NCBI GenBank assembly: GCA_900547835.1 | Contig: URIJ01000013.1 | Span: 1-20,391 of the forward strand | DNA: 20,391 nt | Source: an uncultured Collinsella sp. | Lineage (GTDB): Bacteria > Actinomycetota > Coriobacteriia > Coriobacteriales > Coriobacteriaceae | Direction of reading: 5' to 3' | Shown here: positions 13,170 through 20,391 of the stretch, one piece after another | Position numbering within the stretch: the stretch's first letter is position 1 | How the letters are laid out: the number at the start of each line of letters is the position of its first letter | The notes under the pieces: model-generated | The model's input: the letters and a program-made list of their open reading frames with translations, nothing else | The model's database searches: none | What the model was told of the DNA's origin: nothing | Translations under genes and position numbers: made by a program

Positions 13170-15530
13170 GTGAAGCTCGATACACTCGAGATTGGAAAGG
13201 ACGCCGTTGTCGCATCGGTGACATCCGATGATCAGGCGCTCCGACAGCATATTTTGGACATGGGCCTAACGCCGGGCACCGAAGTCACCATGATGAAGTA
13301 CGCCCCCATGGGCGACCCGCTCGAGATCCGCCTACGCGGCTACGAGTTGACGCTGCGCAAGGACGATGCCGCTCGCATCGAGCTCGTGGGTATTCACGAC
13401 ACCGATACGGGTCCGCGCGCTAACGCTGCAATCGGCACGACGGAGCATCCGGCACTCGGCGAGGGGACGTATTCGCCCCGTGCGGCAAAAACGGCCGTGC
13501 CCGAGGACGCACCGCTGCACTTTGCCCTCGCCGGCAACCAAAACTGCGGCAAGACCACGCTGTTCAACCAGCTCACCGGCTCCAACCAGCACGTCGGTAA
13601 CTTTCCCGGCGTGACGGTCGACCGCAAAGATGGCACCATCCGCAACCACCCCGAGGCGAACGTTACCGACCTGCCTGGTATTTATTCGCTGTCGCCGTAC
13701 ACAGGTGAAGAGGTCGTGAGCCGTCAGTTCATCCTCGACGAGCGTCCGGACGCCATCATCGACATCATTGACGCTACCAACATCGAGCGCAACCTGTACC
13801 TGACACTGCAGCTTATGGAGCTCGACCGCCCCATGGTCATCGCGCTCAACATGATGGACGAGGTGACCGCCAATGGTGGTGCCGTAGACGTCAACCTGCT
13901 CGAGAGCCTGCTGGGCGTGCCTGTTGTTCCCATTAGCGCTGCCCGCAACGAGGGCATTGGCGAGTTGGTGGATCATGCCTTGCACGTGGCGCGGTTCCGC
14001 GAGCGCCCCGGTCGCCTGGACTTCTGCGCGCCCGATGGTCCAGACGGCGGCGCGCTGCATCGCTGCATCCACGGCATTGCCAACCTGATCGAGGACCATG
14101 CCGTGACGGCGCACATCCCGGTGCGCTTTGCGGCGACCAAGCTGGTCGAGGGCGATGAGCTGGTAACCGAGGCGCTTCACCTGGATCGCAACGAGCTCGA
14201 CGCTATCGAGCACATCATTACCCAGATGGAGGGCGAGGCCGGCACCGACCGCCTGTCCGCGCTGGCCGATATGCGCTTTAGCTTTATCGGCGACGTGTGC
14301 GGGCGCTGCGTCGTCAAACCGCACGAAAGCCGCGAGCACGTGCGCTCCGTCAAGATCGACCGCATCCTGACGGGTCGCTACACGGCCATTCCGGCGTTCC
14401 TGGTGATCATGGGCCTCGTCTTTTGGCTGACGTTTGGCGTGATCGGCGCGGCGTTGCAGGGACTTATGGAGGACGGCATCGCTGCCATCATCGCCTCGGC
14501 CGATGCGGGCCTCAAGGCGTTCGGCACCAACGACGTGGTGCGCTCGCTGGCTGTCGACGGCGTGCTTACGGGCGTGGGCAGTGTGCTGACCTTCCTGCCG
14601 ATTATCGTCGTGCTCTTTTTGTTCCTCTCCATTCTGGAAGACTCCGGCTACATGGCGCGCGTGGCCTTTGTCATGGATAAAGTGCTGCGTCGCTTTGGCC
14701 TGTCGGGCCGCAGCTTCGTGCCTATGCTCGTCGGTTTTGGCTGCACCGTGCCGGCTATCATGTCGACCCGTACGCTCCCATCCGAGCACGACCGCAAGAT
14801 GACGGTCATGCTCACGCCGTTCATGAGCTGCTCGGCCAAGTTGCCGGTCTATGGTCTGCTGTGCGGGGCGTTTTTCCCACAGGCGACGGTTCCCGCCATG
14901 GTCTCGCTCTATCTGATCGGCATTGCGGTTGGCTGTATCGCGGCTTTGGTACTCAACCGCACGGCATTTAAGGGCGACCCGGTGCCGTTTATCATGGAGC
15001 TCCCCAATTACCGTCTGCCGAGCGCCAAGACGACGGTGATGCTGGCATGGGATAAGGCCAAAGACTTTATTACCAAGGCCTTTACCATTATCTTTGCCGC
15101 GACCGTGGTCATCTGGTTCCTTCAGACGTTCGACATCCGCTTTAACGTGGTCGCCGACCAGTCGCAAAGCCTGCTTGCCGGTCTGGGTAGCATCATCGCG
15201 CCGGTGTTGGCCCCGCTCGGCTTTGGCGACTGGCGCGCCTCGACGGCGCTCGTCACGGGGCTCATTGCCAAGGAGAGCGTCATCTCGACGCTCACGGTGC
15301 TTTTGGGCGCAACGTCGCCCGCGGCGCTGTCGACCATGTTTTCGCCGTTTACCGCCTACGTGTTCTTGGTCTTTACGTTGCTGTACCCGCCTTGTGTGGC
15401 GGCAATCGGCGCCGTCAAGAGCGAGCTGGGCGCGCGCTACGCCGTTGCCGTATTCGCGTTTCAGGTGACGGTCGCCTGGATCGTGGCGTTTGTCGTGCAT
15501 TCGGCGGGCATATTGTTGGGGTTGGCTTAG
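13170..15530 (+). CDS. feoB: FeoA-FeoB fusion, ferrous iron transporter
   Basis: A 786-residue Fe(II) uptake protein of the inner membrane. Residues 1-75 are a complete FeoA domain (SH3-like: ILDMGLTPGTEVTMMKYAPM, EIRLRGYELTLRKDDAARI). A low-complexity linker (76-115) leads to the G domain: G1 GNQNCGKTT (122-130), GVTVDRKDG, G3 DLPG (167-170), G4 NMMD (227-230) and G5 SAARNEG. A helical GDI-like spacer follows. The membrane part starts near residue 405 and holds two gate motifs with conserved cysteines, MLVGFGCTVPAIMSTRTL and FMSCSAKLPVYG. FeoA and FeoB are usually separate genes; here they are fused and no FeoC is seen. Start: GTG with AAAGGATG about 5 nt upstream. It stands alone, with a possible metal-responsive site before it and a hairpin after it. 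Family call is very secure. Confidence 0.96.
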   Translation: MKLDTLEIGKDAVVASVTSDDQALRQHILDMGLTPGTEVTMMKYAPMGDPLEIRLRGYELTLRKDDAARIELVGIHDTDTGPRANAAIGTTEHPALGEGTYSPRAAKTAVPEDAPLHFALAGNQNCGKTTLFNQLTGSNQHVGNFPGVTVDRKDGTIRNHPEANVTDLPGIYSLSPYTGEEVVSRQFILDERPDAIIDIIDATNIERNLYLTLQLMELDRPMVIALNMMDEVTANGGAVDVNLLESLLGVPVVPISAARNEGIGELVDHALHVARFRERPGRLDFCAPDGPDGGALHRCIHGIANLIEDHAVTAHIPVRFAATKLVEGDELVTEALHLDRNELDAIEHIITQMEGEAGTDRLSALADMRFSFIGDVCGRCVVKPHESREHVRSVKIDRILTGRYTAIPAFLVIMGLVFWLTFGVIGAALQGLMEDGIAAIIASADAGLKAFGTNDVVRSLAVDGVLTGVGSVLTFLPIIVVLFLFLSILEDSGYMARVAFVMDKVLRRFGLSGRSFVPMLVGFGCTVPAIMSTRTLPSEHDRKMTVMLTPFMSCSAKLPVYGLLCGAFFPQATVPAMVSLYLIGIAVGCIAALVLNRTAFKGDPVPFIMELPNYRLPSAKTTVMLAWDKAKDFITKAFTIIFAATVVIWFLQTFDIRFNVVADQSQSLLAGLGSIIAPVLAPLGFGDWRASTALVTGLIAKESVISTLTVLLGATSPAALSTMFSPFTAYVFLVFTLLYPPCVAAIGAVKSELGARYAVAVFAFQVTVAWIVAFVVHSAGILLGLA

Positions 15531-15570
15531 CTATTTATTGACGGCGCAACCCCTGTGTATTGAGTTGATT

Positions 15571-15606
15571 GCGGTCCCGCATCTGTACTGACGGATGCGG
15601 GGCCGT
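15571..15606 (+). terminator. Hairpin after feoB, overlapping the next promoter
   Basis: A 13-bp stem (15571-15583 with 15594-15606, core CCCGCATC/GATGCGGG, two G-U pairs) and a 10-nt loop. No T-run follows, so termination would be weak. The -35 of the next gene sits in its loop. Confidence 0.5.
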
Positions 15607-15617
15607 TGCTATATAAT
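15588..15617 (+). promoter_or_regulatory. Promoter of the MFS transporter gene
   Basis: CTGACG (15588-15593) and a perfect TATAAT (15612-15617) are separated by 18 bp. The ATG at 15654 follows 37 bp later with GGAGAGG in between. Confidence 0.6.
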
Positions 15618-15653
15618 CGCCCACCGCCCAAGACAATCGGAGAGGTTTCCTAC

Positions 15654-16851
15654 ATGACCCAGGCAAGACAAGATGGCATCTCGCTCAAGCAGTGGCTCCC
15701 GCTTATCGGGCTCGCCTGCTGTTCGTTCGTGTTCAACACATCAGAGTTCATGCCCATCGGCCTTCTGACTGATATCGCCGCGTCGTTCTCGCTCACCGAG
15801 GCCCAGGCAGGCATCATGATTTCGGTCTATGCCTGGGGCGTCATGCTGCTGTCGCTGCCGCTTATGGTGTTTGCCTCGCGCTTTGAGTTCAAGCGGATGC
15901 TGTTGGGCGTTTTGGCCGTGTTTTCGCTCGGCCAGTTCCTGTCCGCTGTGGCGCCCACCTATCCTATTTTGGTTTGCGCGCGTCTGGTGGTCGCCTGCGC
16001 GCATGCCGTGTTCTGGTCAGTCGCTTCAATCATGGCCTCGCGCCTGGTCGACAGTCGCCACGGGGCGCTCGCCATCAGCATAATCGCCACGGGCTCGTCC
16101 ATCGCGCAGATACTTTGGCCTGCCGATCGGCCGCGCCATCGGACTAGCTGTGGGCTGGCGCATGACGTTTGCCGTGGTCGGTGCCTTCTCTGCCGCCGCG
16201 GTGGTGTACCAGGCCGCGGTGTTCCCGGCCATGCCGGTGGGCGAGCGCTTTACCGTTAAGCAGCTGCCCGAGCTGCTCAAGAATCCATTCCTCATCGCGC
16301 TTTATGCGGTCACGGTCTTTATGGCGACCGGCTACTACGCGGGTTACAGCTATATCGAGCCTTTCCTGGCGCAGGTCGCCCATGTCAACGCAAGCGCCAT
16401 CACCATGACGCTGACGGCGTTTGGCTGCTCTGGTCTGCTCGGAAGCTGGCTGTTCGGCCGACTGTTCGATGGGCATCGCTTTCCGTTCTTGGCTATCACA
16501 CTCTCCGGCGTGCCGGTGGCTCTGCTGCTCATGGGTCCGGTTGCACCGTCGCTCGTTGCCGTTCTCGCTGTTTGCGCGCTATGGGGCTGCTGCTCCACGG
16601 CCTTTAACGTGGCGTTTCAGGCCGAGCTCATCAAGTACACGCCGGCGGACTCGTCGGCCGTCGCCATGTCGATCTTCTCGGGCCTGTTTAACCTTGGCAT
16701 CGGCACGGGCACCGCGATCGGCGGCGCCGTGGTTTCGGGTCCCGGTATCACCTGGATTGGCTTCGCGGGCGGGGCGATTACCGTCGTGGGCGTCATCCTC
16801 GCCATTACGGTGCTGTTCCCGGCCATACGCCGCGCAAAGCCCGTCGCCTAA
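15654..16851 (+). pseudogene. MFS sugar/drug efflux transporter (SotB/AraJ-like), frameshifted
   Basis: A major facilitator transporter of the DHA1 type, which exports sugars or drugs by proton antiport. NTSEFMPIGLLTDIAASFSL then AQAGIMISVYAWGVMLLSLP is the signature opening of the SotB/YdhP group. Reading starts at the ATG at 15654 (GGAGAGG 9 nt upstream) and is in frame for 154 codons, to ATACTT at 16110-16115. There one extra T (TTT at 16114-16116) shifts the frame; without it the sequence continues LGLPIGRAIGLAVGWRMTF in the +1 frame to the stop at 16851, giving an intact 398-residue protein of normal size. As read, translation would run off into a nonsense tail and stop at 16259 (201 residues). 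Everything else is undamaged, so the event is very recent, a phase-variable tract, or a sequencing error. Confidence 0.88.
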
Positions 16852-16866
16852 TCACGTTCCCTCATC

Positions 16867-16933
16867 AGTTGCGGTGGAATAGAGACTGTTTGCCCGGTTT
16901 ATTGGTCTCAACAGTCCCTATTTCACCGCAACT
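16867..16933. repeat. Long inverted repeat, 24-bp arms
   Basis: Arms at 16867-16890 and 16910-16933 pair over 24 bp with one G-U and one A-C mismatch and enclose a 19-nt loop. The outer arm reads AGTTGCGGTG and the inner arm GACTGTT. It sits 15 bp after the MFS stop and about 70 bp before the glycosidase start. ATTTT follows on the plus strand, so it may terminate, but its size exceeds a normal terminator. The rest of 16934-17004 holds only the glycosidase ribosome site and a TACAAT (about 16963-16968) that may be its -10. Confidence 0.8.
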
Positions 16934-17004
16934 TATTTTGGGGGAGGGGATACAAGCTGGGCATACAATGGATGTCGTTGTGTTGAGCTTACCGGGAGGC
17001 TGTT

Positions 17005-18381
17005 ATGTGGGCATACGAGACGACGTTCTATCAGATCTATCCGCTGGGCTTTTGCGGAGCTCCACGCGAAAACGCCGCGCCCGTTGCCGAGGACGAACTC
17101 TCCCAAGCTGCCAACGCCGCGCCCAACCCCGATGCGCCCATCATGAAGATCGCCCAATGGGCCGACTACCTGCAGGAACTCGGCGTTGGCGCTGTGCTGA
17201 TCAACCCGCCGTTCGAGTCCGATAGCCATGGCTACGATACGCGTAGCCTACGCCATATCGATCGACGCCTGGGTGGGGATGCCGACTTTGCCGCCGTGTG
17301 CGAGACGCTGCACGCCCACGGCATCCGCGTGGTGCTCGACGCCGTCTTCAACCACGTCGGTCGCGGCTTTTGGGCCTTCCGCGATGTGCAGGAGCGCAAG
17401 TGGGACTCGCCCTACAAGGACTGGTTCCACATTAGCTTTGATGGCGACTCCTGCTATGGTGACGGCTTTTGGTACGAGGGCTGGGAAGGCCATTTTGAGC
17501 TTGTGAAGCTCAACCTGCAAAATCCCGCTGTGGTCGATTACCTGCTTGAGTCCGTGCGCCGCTGGGCCGAGGTCTTTGGCGTCGACGGCCTGCGCCTGGA
17601 CGTTGCCTATATGCTCGACCGCGACTTTATGCGCCGCCTACATGCCTTTACCCGTGAGCTCAAGCCCGACTTTGTGCTGATCGGCGAGACGCTCCACGGC
17701 GACTACAACCAAATCGTCAACGACGAGATGCTCGACTCCTGCACCAACTACGAGTGCTACAAGGGCCTGTACTCCAGCTTTAACTCGGTCAACATGTTCG
17801 AGATCGCCCATTCGCTGCACCGCCAGTTTGGCGGCGATCCGTGGTGCATCTACCGCGGCAAACATCTGCTGTCGTTTGTCGACAACCACGATGTGCCGCG
17901 CCTGGCGAGCATCCTTACCGACAAGTCCTGCCTGCGCCCCGCCTATGGCATGCTCTTTGGCATGCCGGGCATCCCATGCGTCTACTATGGCAGCGAGTGG
18001 GGGATTGCCGGCGAAAAGGGCGGCCCCGATGGCGATTGGGCGCTGCGCCCTGCGCTCGATGAGCCTGCGCCCAACGAGTTGACGGCCTTCATCAAGCAGC
18101 TCACGCACCTGCGCTCGGCAAACGACGCGGCGGCCCGTGCCCTCAACTACGGTGCCTATCGCAACGTGGTGATCCAGAATAAGCAGCTGCTGTTCGAGCG
18201 CGCCTGCGATGACGCGACGGTGCTCGTGGCGGTCAACGCCGTGAACGAGCCCTATACCTTTGGAGCCGGCGAGCTCAACGGCTCCTTCGTCGACCTGCTT
18301 GCCGACGATGCGCCCACGGTCGAGCTGCTGGGCTCCCTTGAGCTTGCACCCTACGAGGTGCGCTATCTGCTGAGGGCCTAA
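17005..18381 (+). CDS. GH13 alpha-glucosidase/maltodextrin-degrading enzyme
   Basis: A 458-residue cytoplasmic glycoside hydrolase of family 13 (alpha-amylase fold). No signal peptide. The four conserved regions are DAVFNH (112-117), GLRLDVA (195-201, nucleophile Asp199), IGETL (226-230, acid/base Glu228) and FVDNHD (291-296, Asp296). A small beta domain forms the C terminus (from about 375). GGPDGDWALRPAL fits neopullulanase/maltodextrin-type enzymes acting on short imported alpha-glucans. It lacks the N-terminal CBM34 domain of classical neopullulanases, which makes it short. Start: ATG with GGGAGG 5 nt upstream. The DNA glycosylase gene begins 3 nt after its stop and is probably read from the same transcript, although the two functions are unrelated. 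Exact specificity (maltose, maltodextrin, cyclodextrin, trehalose) cannot be decided by eye. Confidence 0.9.
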   Translation: MWAYETTFYQIYPLGFCGAPRENAAPVAEDELSQAANAAPNPDAPIMKIAQWADYLQELGVGAVLINPPFESDSHGYDTRSLRHIDRRLGGDADFAAVCETLHAHGIRVVLDAVFNHVGRGFWAFRDVQERKWDSPYKDWFHISFDGDSCYGDGFWYEGWEGHFELVKLNLQNPAVVDYLLESVRRWAEVFGVDGLRLDVAYMLDRDFMRRLHAFTRELKPDFVLIGETLHGDYNQIVNDEMLDSCTNYECYKGLYSSFNSVNMFEIAHSLHRQFGGDPWCIYRGKHLLSFVDNHDVPRLASILTDKSCLRPAYGMLFGMPGIPCVYYGSEWGIAGEKGGPDGDWALRPALDEPAPNELTAFIKQLTHLRSANDAAARALNYGAYRNVVIQNKQLLFERACDDATVLVAVNAVNEPYTFGAGELNGSFVDLLADDAPTVELLGSLELAPYEVRYLLRA

Positions 18382-18384
18382 TTC

Positions 18385-18948
18385 GTGGCTGCGCCGGACG
18401 AGGGCTATCAACATATTGAGCATGGGTTTGAGCCCGTGTTTGACGAGCACTCGCGCGTTTTGGTGCTCGGGTCGTTTCCCTCGGTGCTTTCGCGCGCCAA
18501 TGCCTTTTATTACGGCAACCCTCAGAATCGCTTTTGGCGTGTGATGGCCACGTGCCTCGGTATGCCTGTGCCGCCCAACGAGGGCGATCCTTTGGCAAGC
18601 GGTGAGCCCGCGACGCTCGATGCCTCCATTGCCGCCAAGCGGGCCATGCTGCTGAACGGCGGCGTGGCCCTGTGGGATGTGGTCGAGAGCTGCGACATTA
18701 AGGGCTCGAGCGACGCGAGCATCCGCAACGTTGTGCCGGCACATATCGAGCGCATTACCGATGCCGCGCCGATTGAGGTCGTTGCCTGTAACGGCGGCAC
18801 GGCAGGGCGACTCTACAAACGCTACTTGCAAGATCGGACGGGGCTGCCTGCCATCGTCCTGCCCTCGACAAGTCCCGCCAATGCCGCCTGGCGTCTGGAG
18901 CGTCTTGTTGAGCGTTGGCACGAAGCCGTTGACTGGGCCGCTCTCTAA
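18385..18948 (+). CDS. DNA glycosylase, mismatch/deoxyinosine type (uracil-DNA glycosylase superfamily)
   Basis: A 187-residue base-excision repair enzyme of the Mug/TDG-like branch of the uracil-DNA glycosylase superfamily (COG3663, often annotated DNA-deoxyinosine glycosylase). LVLGSFPS (27-33) is the active-site loop, followed by RANAFYYGNPQNRFW (37-51), where FYYxxPxNxFW is typical. The central LLNGGVALWDVVESCDIKGS and the C-terminal LPSTSPANAAW (about 159-169, the second conserved loop) complete the pattern. It should cut the N-glycosidic bond of deaminated bases. Start: GTG at 18385, only 3 nt after the glycosidase stop, with GAGGG inside that gene's end as ribosome site. It converges on the next gene with a 1-nt gap. 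Family call is strong, precise base preference is not visible. Confidence 0.88.
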   Translation: MAAPDEGYQHIEHGFEPVFDEHSRVLVLGSFPSVLSRANAFYYGNPQNRFWRVMATCLGMPVPPNEGDPLASGEPATLDASIAAKRAMLLNGGVALWDVVESCDIKGSSDASIRNVVPAHIERITDAAPIEVVACNGGTAGRLYKRYLQDRTGLPAIVLPSTSPANAAWRLERLVERWHEAVDWAAL

Positions 18949-18949
18949 T

Positions 18950-19612
18950 TTAGATATCTGATTGGGCGCGGGCGCCGAGGCGTTTCAGAACGCCTCGCCA
19001 GATCGGCGCGGGCACGGCTGGCTCGGCGCAAACCATGCCGTCGGTGTCGACGTTGGCGGCATTGCCGCCGCCAAGTCGCTGTGCATGCTCGACGGAGCAG
19101 CCCATGCGCACAGCGCCCACAAGCTTATCCATCGCTTCCGAAAACGGTCGCCGCAAGAGTCCCATGCGCGGAGAGCGACGAAGCGCTGCGATGCCGCCGC
19201 CGGAACAGATGACAACGCCGCCACACCACAATTGGTCATGGTGCTCACATGCCTTGTGCAGACGAACGGCGGTCCCGCGCGCCTGCTCAGCGCCCTCTTG
19301 TGCGGCTCGAATCGCGGCATAGACACGCGTTCCCGTACTGCCAAAGCGCTCAAGCGCCTGCTCGATAGCAGTCAACGTCTCATCGTCAGCCACATCTTCA
19401 ATGGCCAGCACGATGCCATCGGCAACGCCGTCGACATTATCCGCCTTCAAGTCAACCGGGTGGGGGAGTACGGTGCCGGAAAACCGGGCATAGGCGGCGA
19501 TGGCATCCTGCAGGTCCCAGAGCAAAAACTCAAGATCGGCGCTATTGGGAATGCTGATATACGCAATGGTTTGCAGCGTTTTTGGTACATCGCCGCGTGC
19601 GGTCGTCTCCAT
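18950..19612 (-). CDS. Flavodoxin-like fold protein, probable degenerate FMN-reductase relative
   Basis: A 220-residue cytoplasmic protein with no close match that I recognise. Several segments line up with NAD(P)H:FMN oxidoreductases of the flavodoxin fold: the first strand TIAYISIPNSADLEFLLWDL, the strand ADGIVLAIEDV (64-74), TGTRVYAAIRA (93-103), and the stretch HKACEHHDQLWCGGVVICSG (119-138) plus GG, which in the family reads CxxxxxxWxGGxxIGGGG. The flavin-binding GSPRxxxS loop at the N terminus is not preserved (IPNSADLE), so flavin binding is doubtful. Three cysteines lie in the second half (C122, C130, C136). Start: ATG at 19612 with AAAGGAGG 4-5 nt upstream. It is divergent from an aminotransferase gene (93-nt gap) and convergent with the glycosylase gene. 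Function unknown; fold assignment is tentative. Confidence 0.6.
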   Translation of the reverse strand: METTARGDVPKTLQTIAYISIPNSADLEFLLWDLQDAIAAYARFSGTVLPHPVDLKADNVDGVADGIVLAIEDVADDETLTAIEQALERFGSTGTRVYAAIRAAQEGAEQARGTAVRLHKACEHHDQLWCGGVVICSGGGIAALRRSPRMGLLRRPFSEAMDKLVGAVRMGCSVEHAQRLGGGNAANVDTDGMVCAEPAVPAPIWRGVLKRLGARAQSDI

Positions 19613-19705
19613 GTCGCCTCCTTTCCGGTTGGTTTCCGTTTAGGTTACACCGTCTGGCGGCGCCTAGCCGCGCTATCCTAGTGCAACCCTTACGAAAGGA
19701 ACGCC

Positions 19706-20391
19706 ATGCGCCTGCCCATGAATACTTCGCTTGCCACGCTCAAGCCCTCCGGCATCCGCCGGATCAACGCGCTCGCCGCGCAGCATCCGGGATGCATTGC
19801 GCTTGCGCTCGGCGAGCCCGATTTTCCTACGCCCGATGTGATTAGCGCTGAGGTGACTGCCTCGCTCAATCGCGGTGACACGCACTATCCGCCCAACAAC
19901 GGCCGCCCCGCCCTGCGCGAGGCGCTGTCCGCATATATGGGCGACGCGGGCCTTACGTATTCTGCCGACGAGGTCATTCTGACCGACGGCGCGACCGAGG
20001 CCCTGTCGGCAACATTTATGGCCATGCTCAACCCCGGCGACGAGGTCATCATCCCCACGCCGGCCTTTGGCCTGTACGAGAGCATCGTCGTGGCCAACCA
20101 CGCCAAAGCAGTCTTTTTGGATACGGAGCCTGCGCAATTTCAGATCGATGAGGAAGCGCTTCGTGCCTGCGTGACACCGGCGACCAAGGCCATCGTCATC
20201 TGCTCGCCCAACAATCCTACGGGCTGCATTCTCAACGCGGCATCGCTCGACGCCGTGGCGCACGTGGCGGAGCAGGCGGGCATCTACGTGGTCTGCGACG
20301 ACGTATATAACCGCCTGGTCTACGTGGACGGCTACGAGCGCTTTGCCCAGCGCCACCCGGAGCTGCGCGAGCAGACGGTGGTAATCGAGAG
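19706..20391 (+). CDS. Class I/II pyridoxal-phosphate aminotransferase (partial)
   Basis: The first 228 residues of a fold-type I aminotransferase; the window ends before the PLP-binding lysine. Visible are PSGIRRINALA, ALGEPDFPTP (34-43), THYPPNNGRPALREALSAYM, the PLP-phosphate loop TDGATEAL (93-100), PTPAFGLYES (the tyrosine stacks on the cofactor), SPNNPTG (167-173) and VCDDVYNRLVY (Asp198 and Tyr201, cofactor contacts). The order is that of aspartate/aromatic aminotransferases (AAT-I, subgroup I-gamma), which use 2-oxoglutarate or similar acceptors. Start: ATG with AAAGGA about 5-6 nt upstream. An ATG four codons later is also in frame but has no better site. The gene diverges from the flavodoxin-like gene. 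Amino donor specificity cannot be told from this half. Confidence 0.9.
   Translation, partial: MRLPMNTSLATLKPSGIRRINALAAQHPGCIALALGEPDFPTPDVISAEVTASLNRGDTHYPPNNGRPALREALSAYMGDAGLTYSADEVILTDGATEALSATFMAMLNPGDEVIIPTPAFGLYESIVVANHAKAVFLDTEPAQFQIDEEALRACVTPATKAIVICSPNNPTGCILNAASLDAVAHVAEQAGIYVVCDDVYNRLVYVDGYERFAQRHPELREQTVVIE

Noticed and set aside
13332..15500. A 722-codon open frame on the minus strand across feoB
   Set aside because: It is antisense to a clearly recognisable FeoA-FeoB protein, is composed of Arg/His/Gln/Gly-rich sequence typical of GC-rich shadow frames, and has no ribosome site.
15606..15653. An upstream TTG/GTG-type start for the MFS gene
   Set aside because: These codons overlap the perfect TATAAT and would precede the transcript start; the ATG at 15654 has a ribosome site.
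17638..18921. A 427-codon open frame on the minus strand across the glycosidase and glycosylase genes
   Set aside because: It spans two well-supported plus-strand genes and shows shadow-frame composition.

Overview
This window is most likely chromosomal DNA of a Collinsella-like member of the Coriobacteriia (Actinomycetota). That is inference from the GC-rich third codon positions, clear Shine-Dalgarno sites, GTG and TTG starts, and the gene mix (FeoA-FeoB fusion, PTS EIIA-Glc, aromatic amino acid ABC cassette, WYL regulator, AsnS). No rRNA, tRNA, CRISPR array, phage or insertion-sequence gene is visible.

Positions 1-11537 are read almost entirely from the minus strand. From the left: a protein cut by the window edge, with an anti-sigma-like N terminus, one hydrophobic segment and a near-canonical Spo0A C-terminal DNA-binding domain (1-725), overlaps an ECF sigma factor (706-1302). 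Next comes a two-gene operon (1466-4092): a cytoplasmic protein joining a ParB-like segment to a BMP-type ligand-binding domain, and a metallophosphoesterase. An MscS-type channel follows, then a three-gene ABC importer of the TrpX type (ATPase, permease, Tat/lipoprotein binding protein), a WYL regulator, asparaginyl-tRNA synthetase and a stand-alone EIIA-Glc protein. Four copies of a palindromic element with a conserved loop lie at the 3' ends of these minus-strand genes between 1419 and 5290.

Positions 11781-18948 are read from the plus strand: an alpha/beta hydrolase, a small unknown protein, an FeoA-FeoB ferrous iron transporter behind a possible metalloregulator site, an MFS efflux pump broken by one extra T, a cytoplasmic GH13 glycosidase and a mismatch-type DNA glycosylase three bases after it. 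A flavodoxin-like protein of unknown role (18950-19612, minus) converges on the glycosylase gene. An aminotransferase (19706 to the window end, plus) diverges from the flavodoxin-like gene.

Most of the window is housekeeping transport and carbohydrate metabolism. The unusual parts are the sigma/Spo0A-like pair in a lineage not known to sporulate, the ParB-like/BMP protein with its phosphoesterase, the dispersed terminator-like palindromes, and a 24-bp-arm hairpin at 16867-16933.
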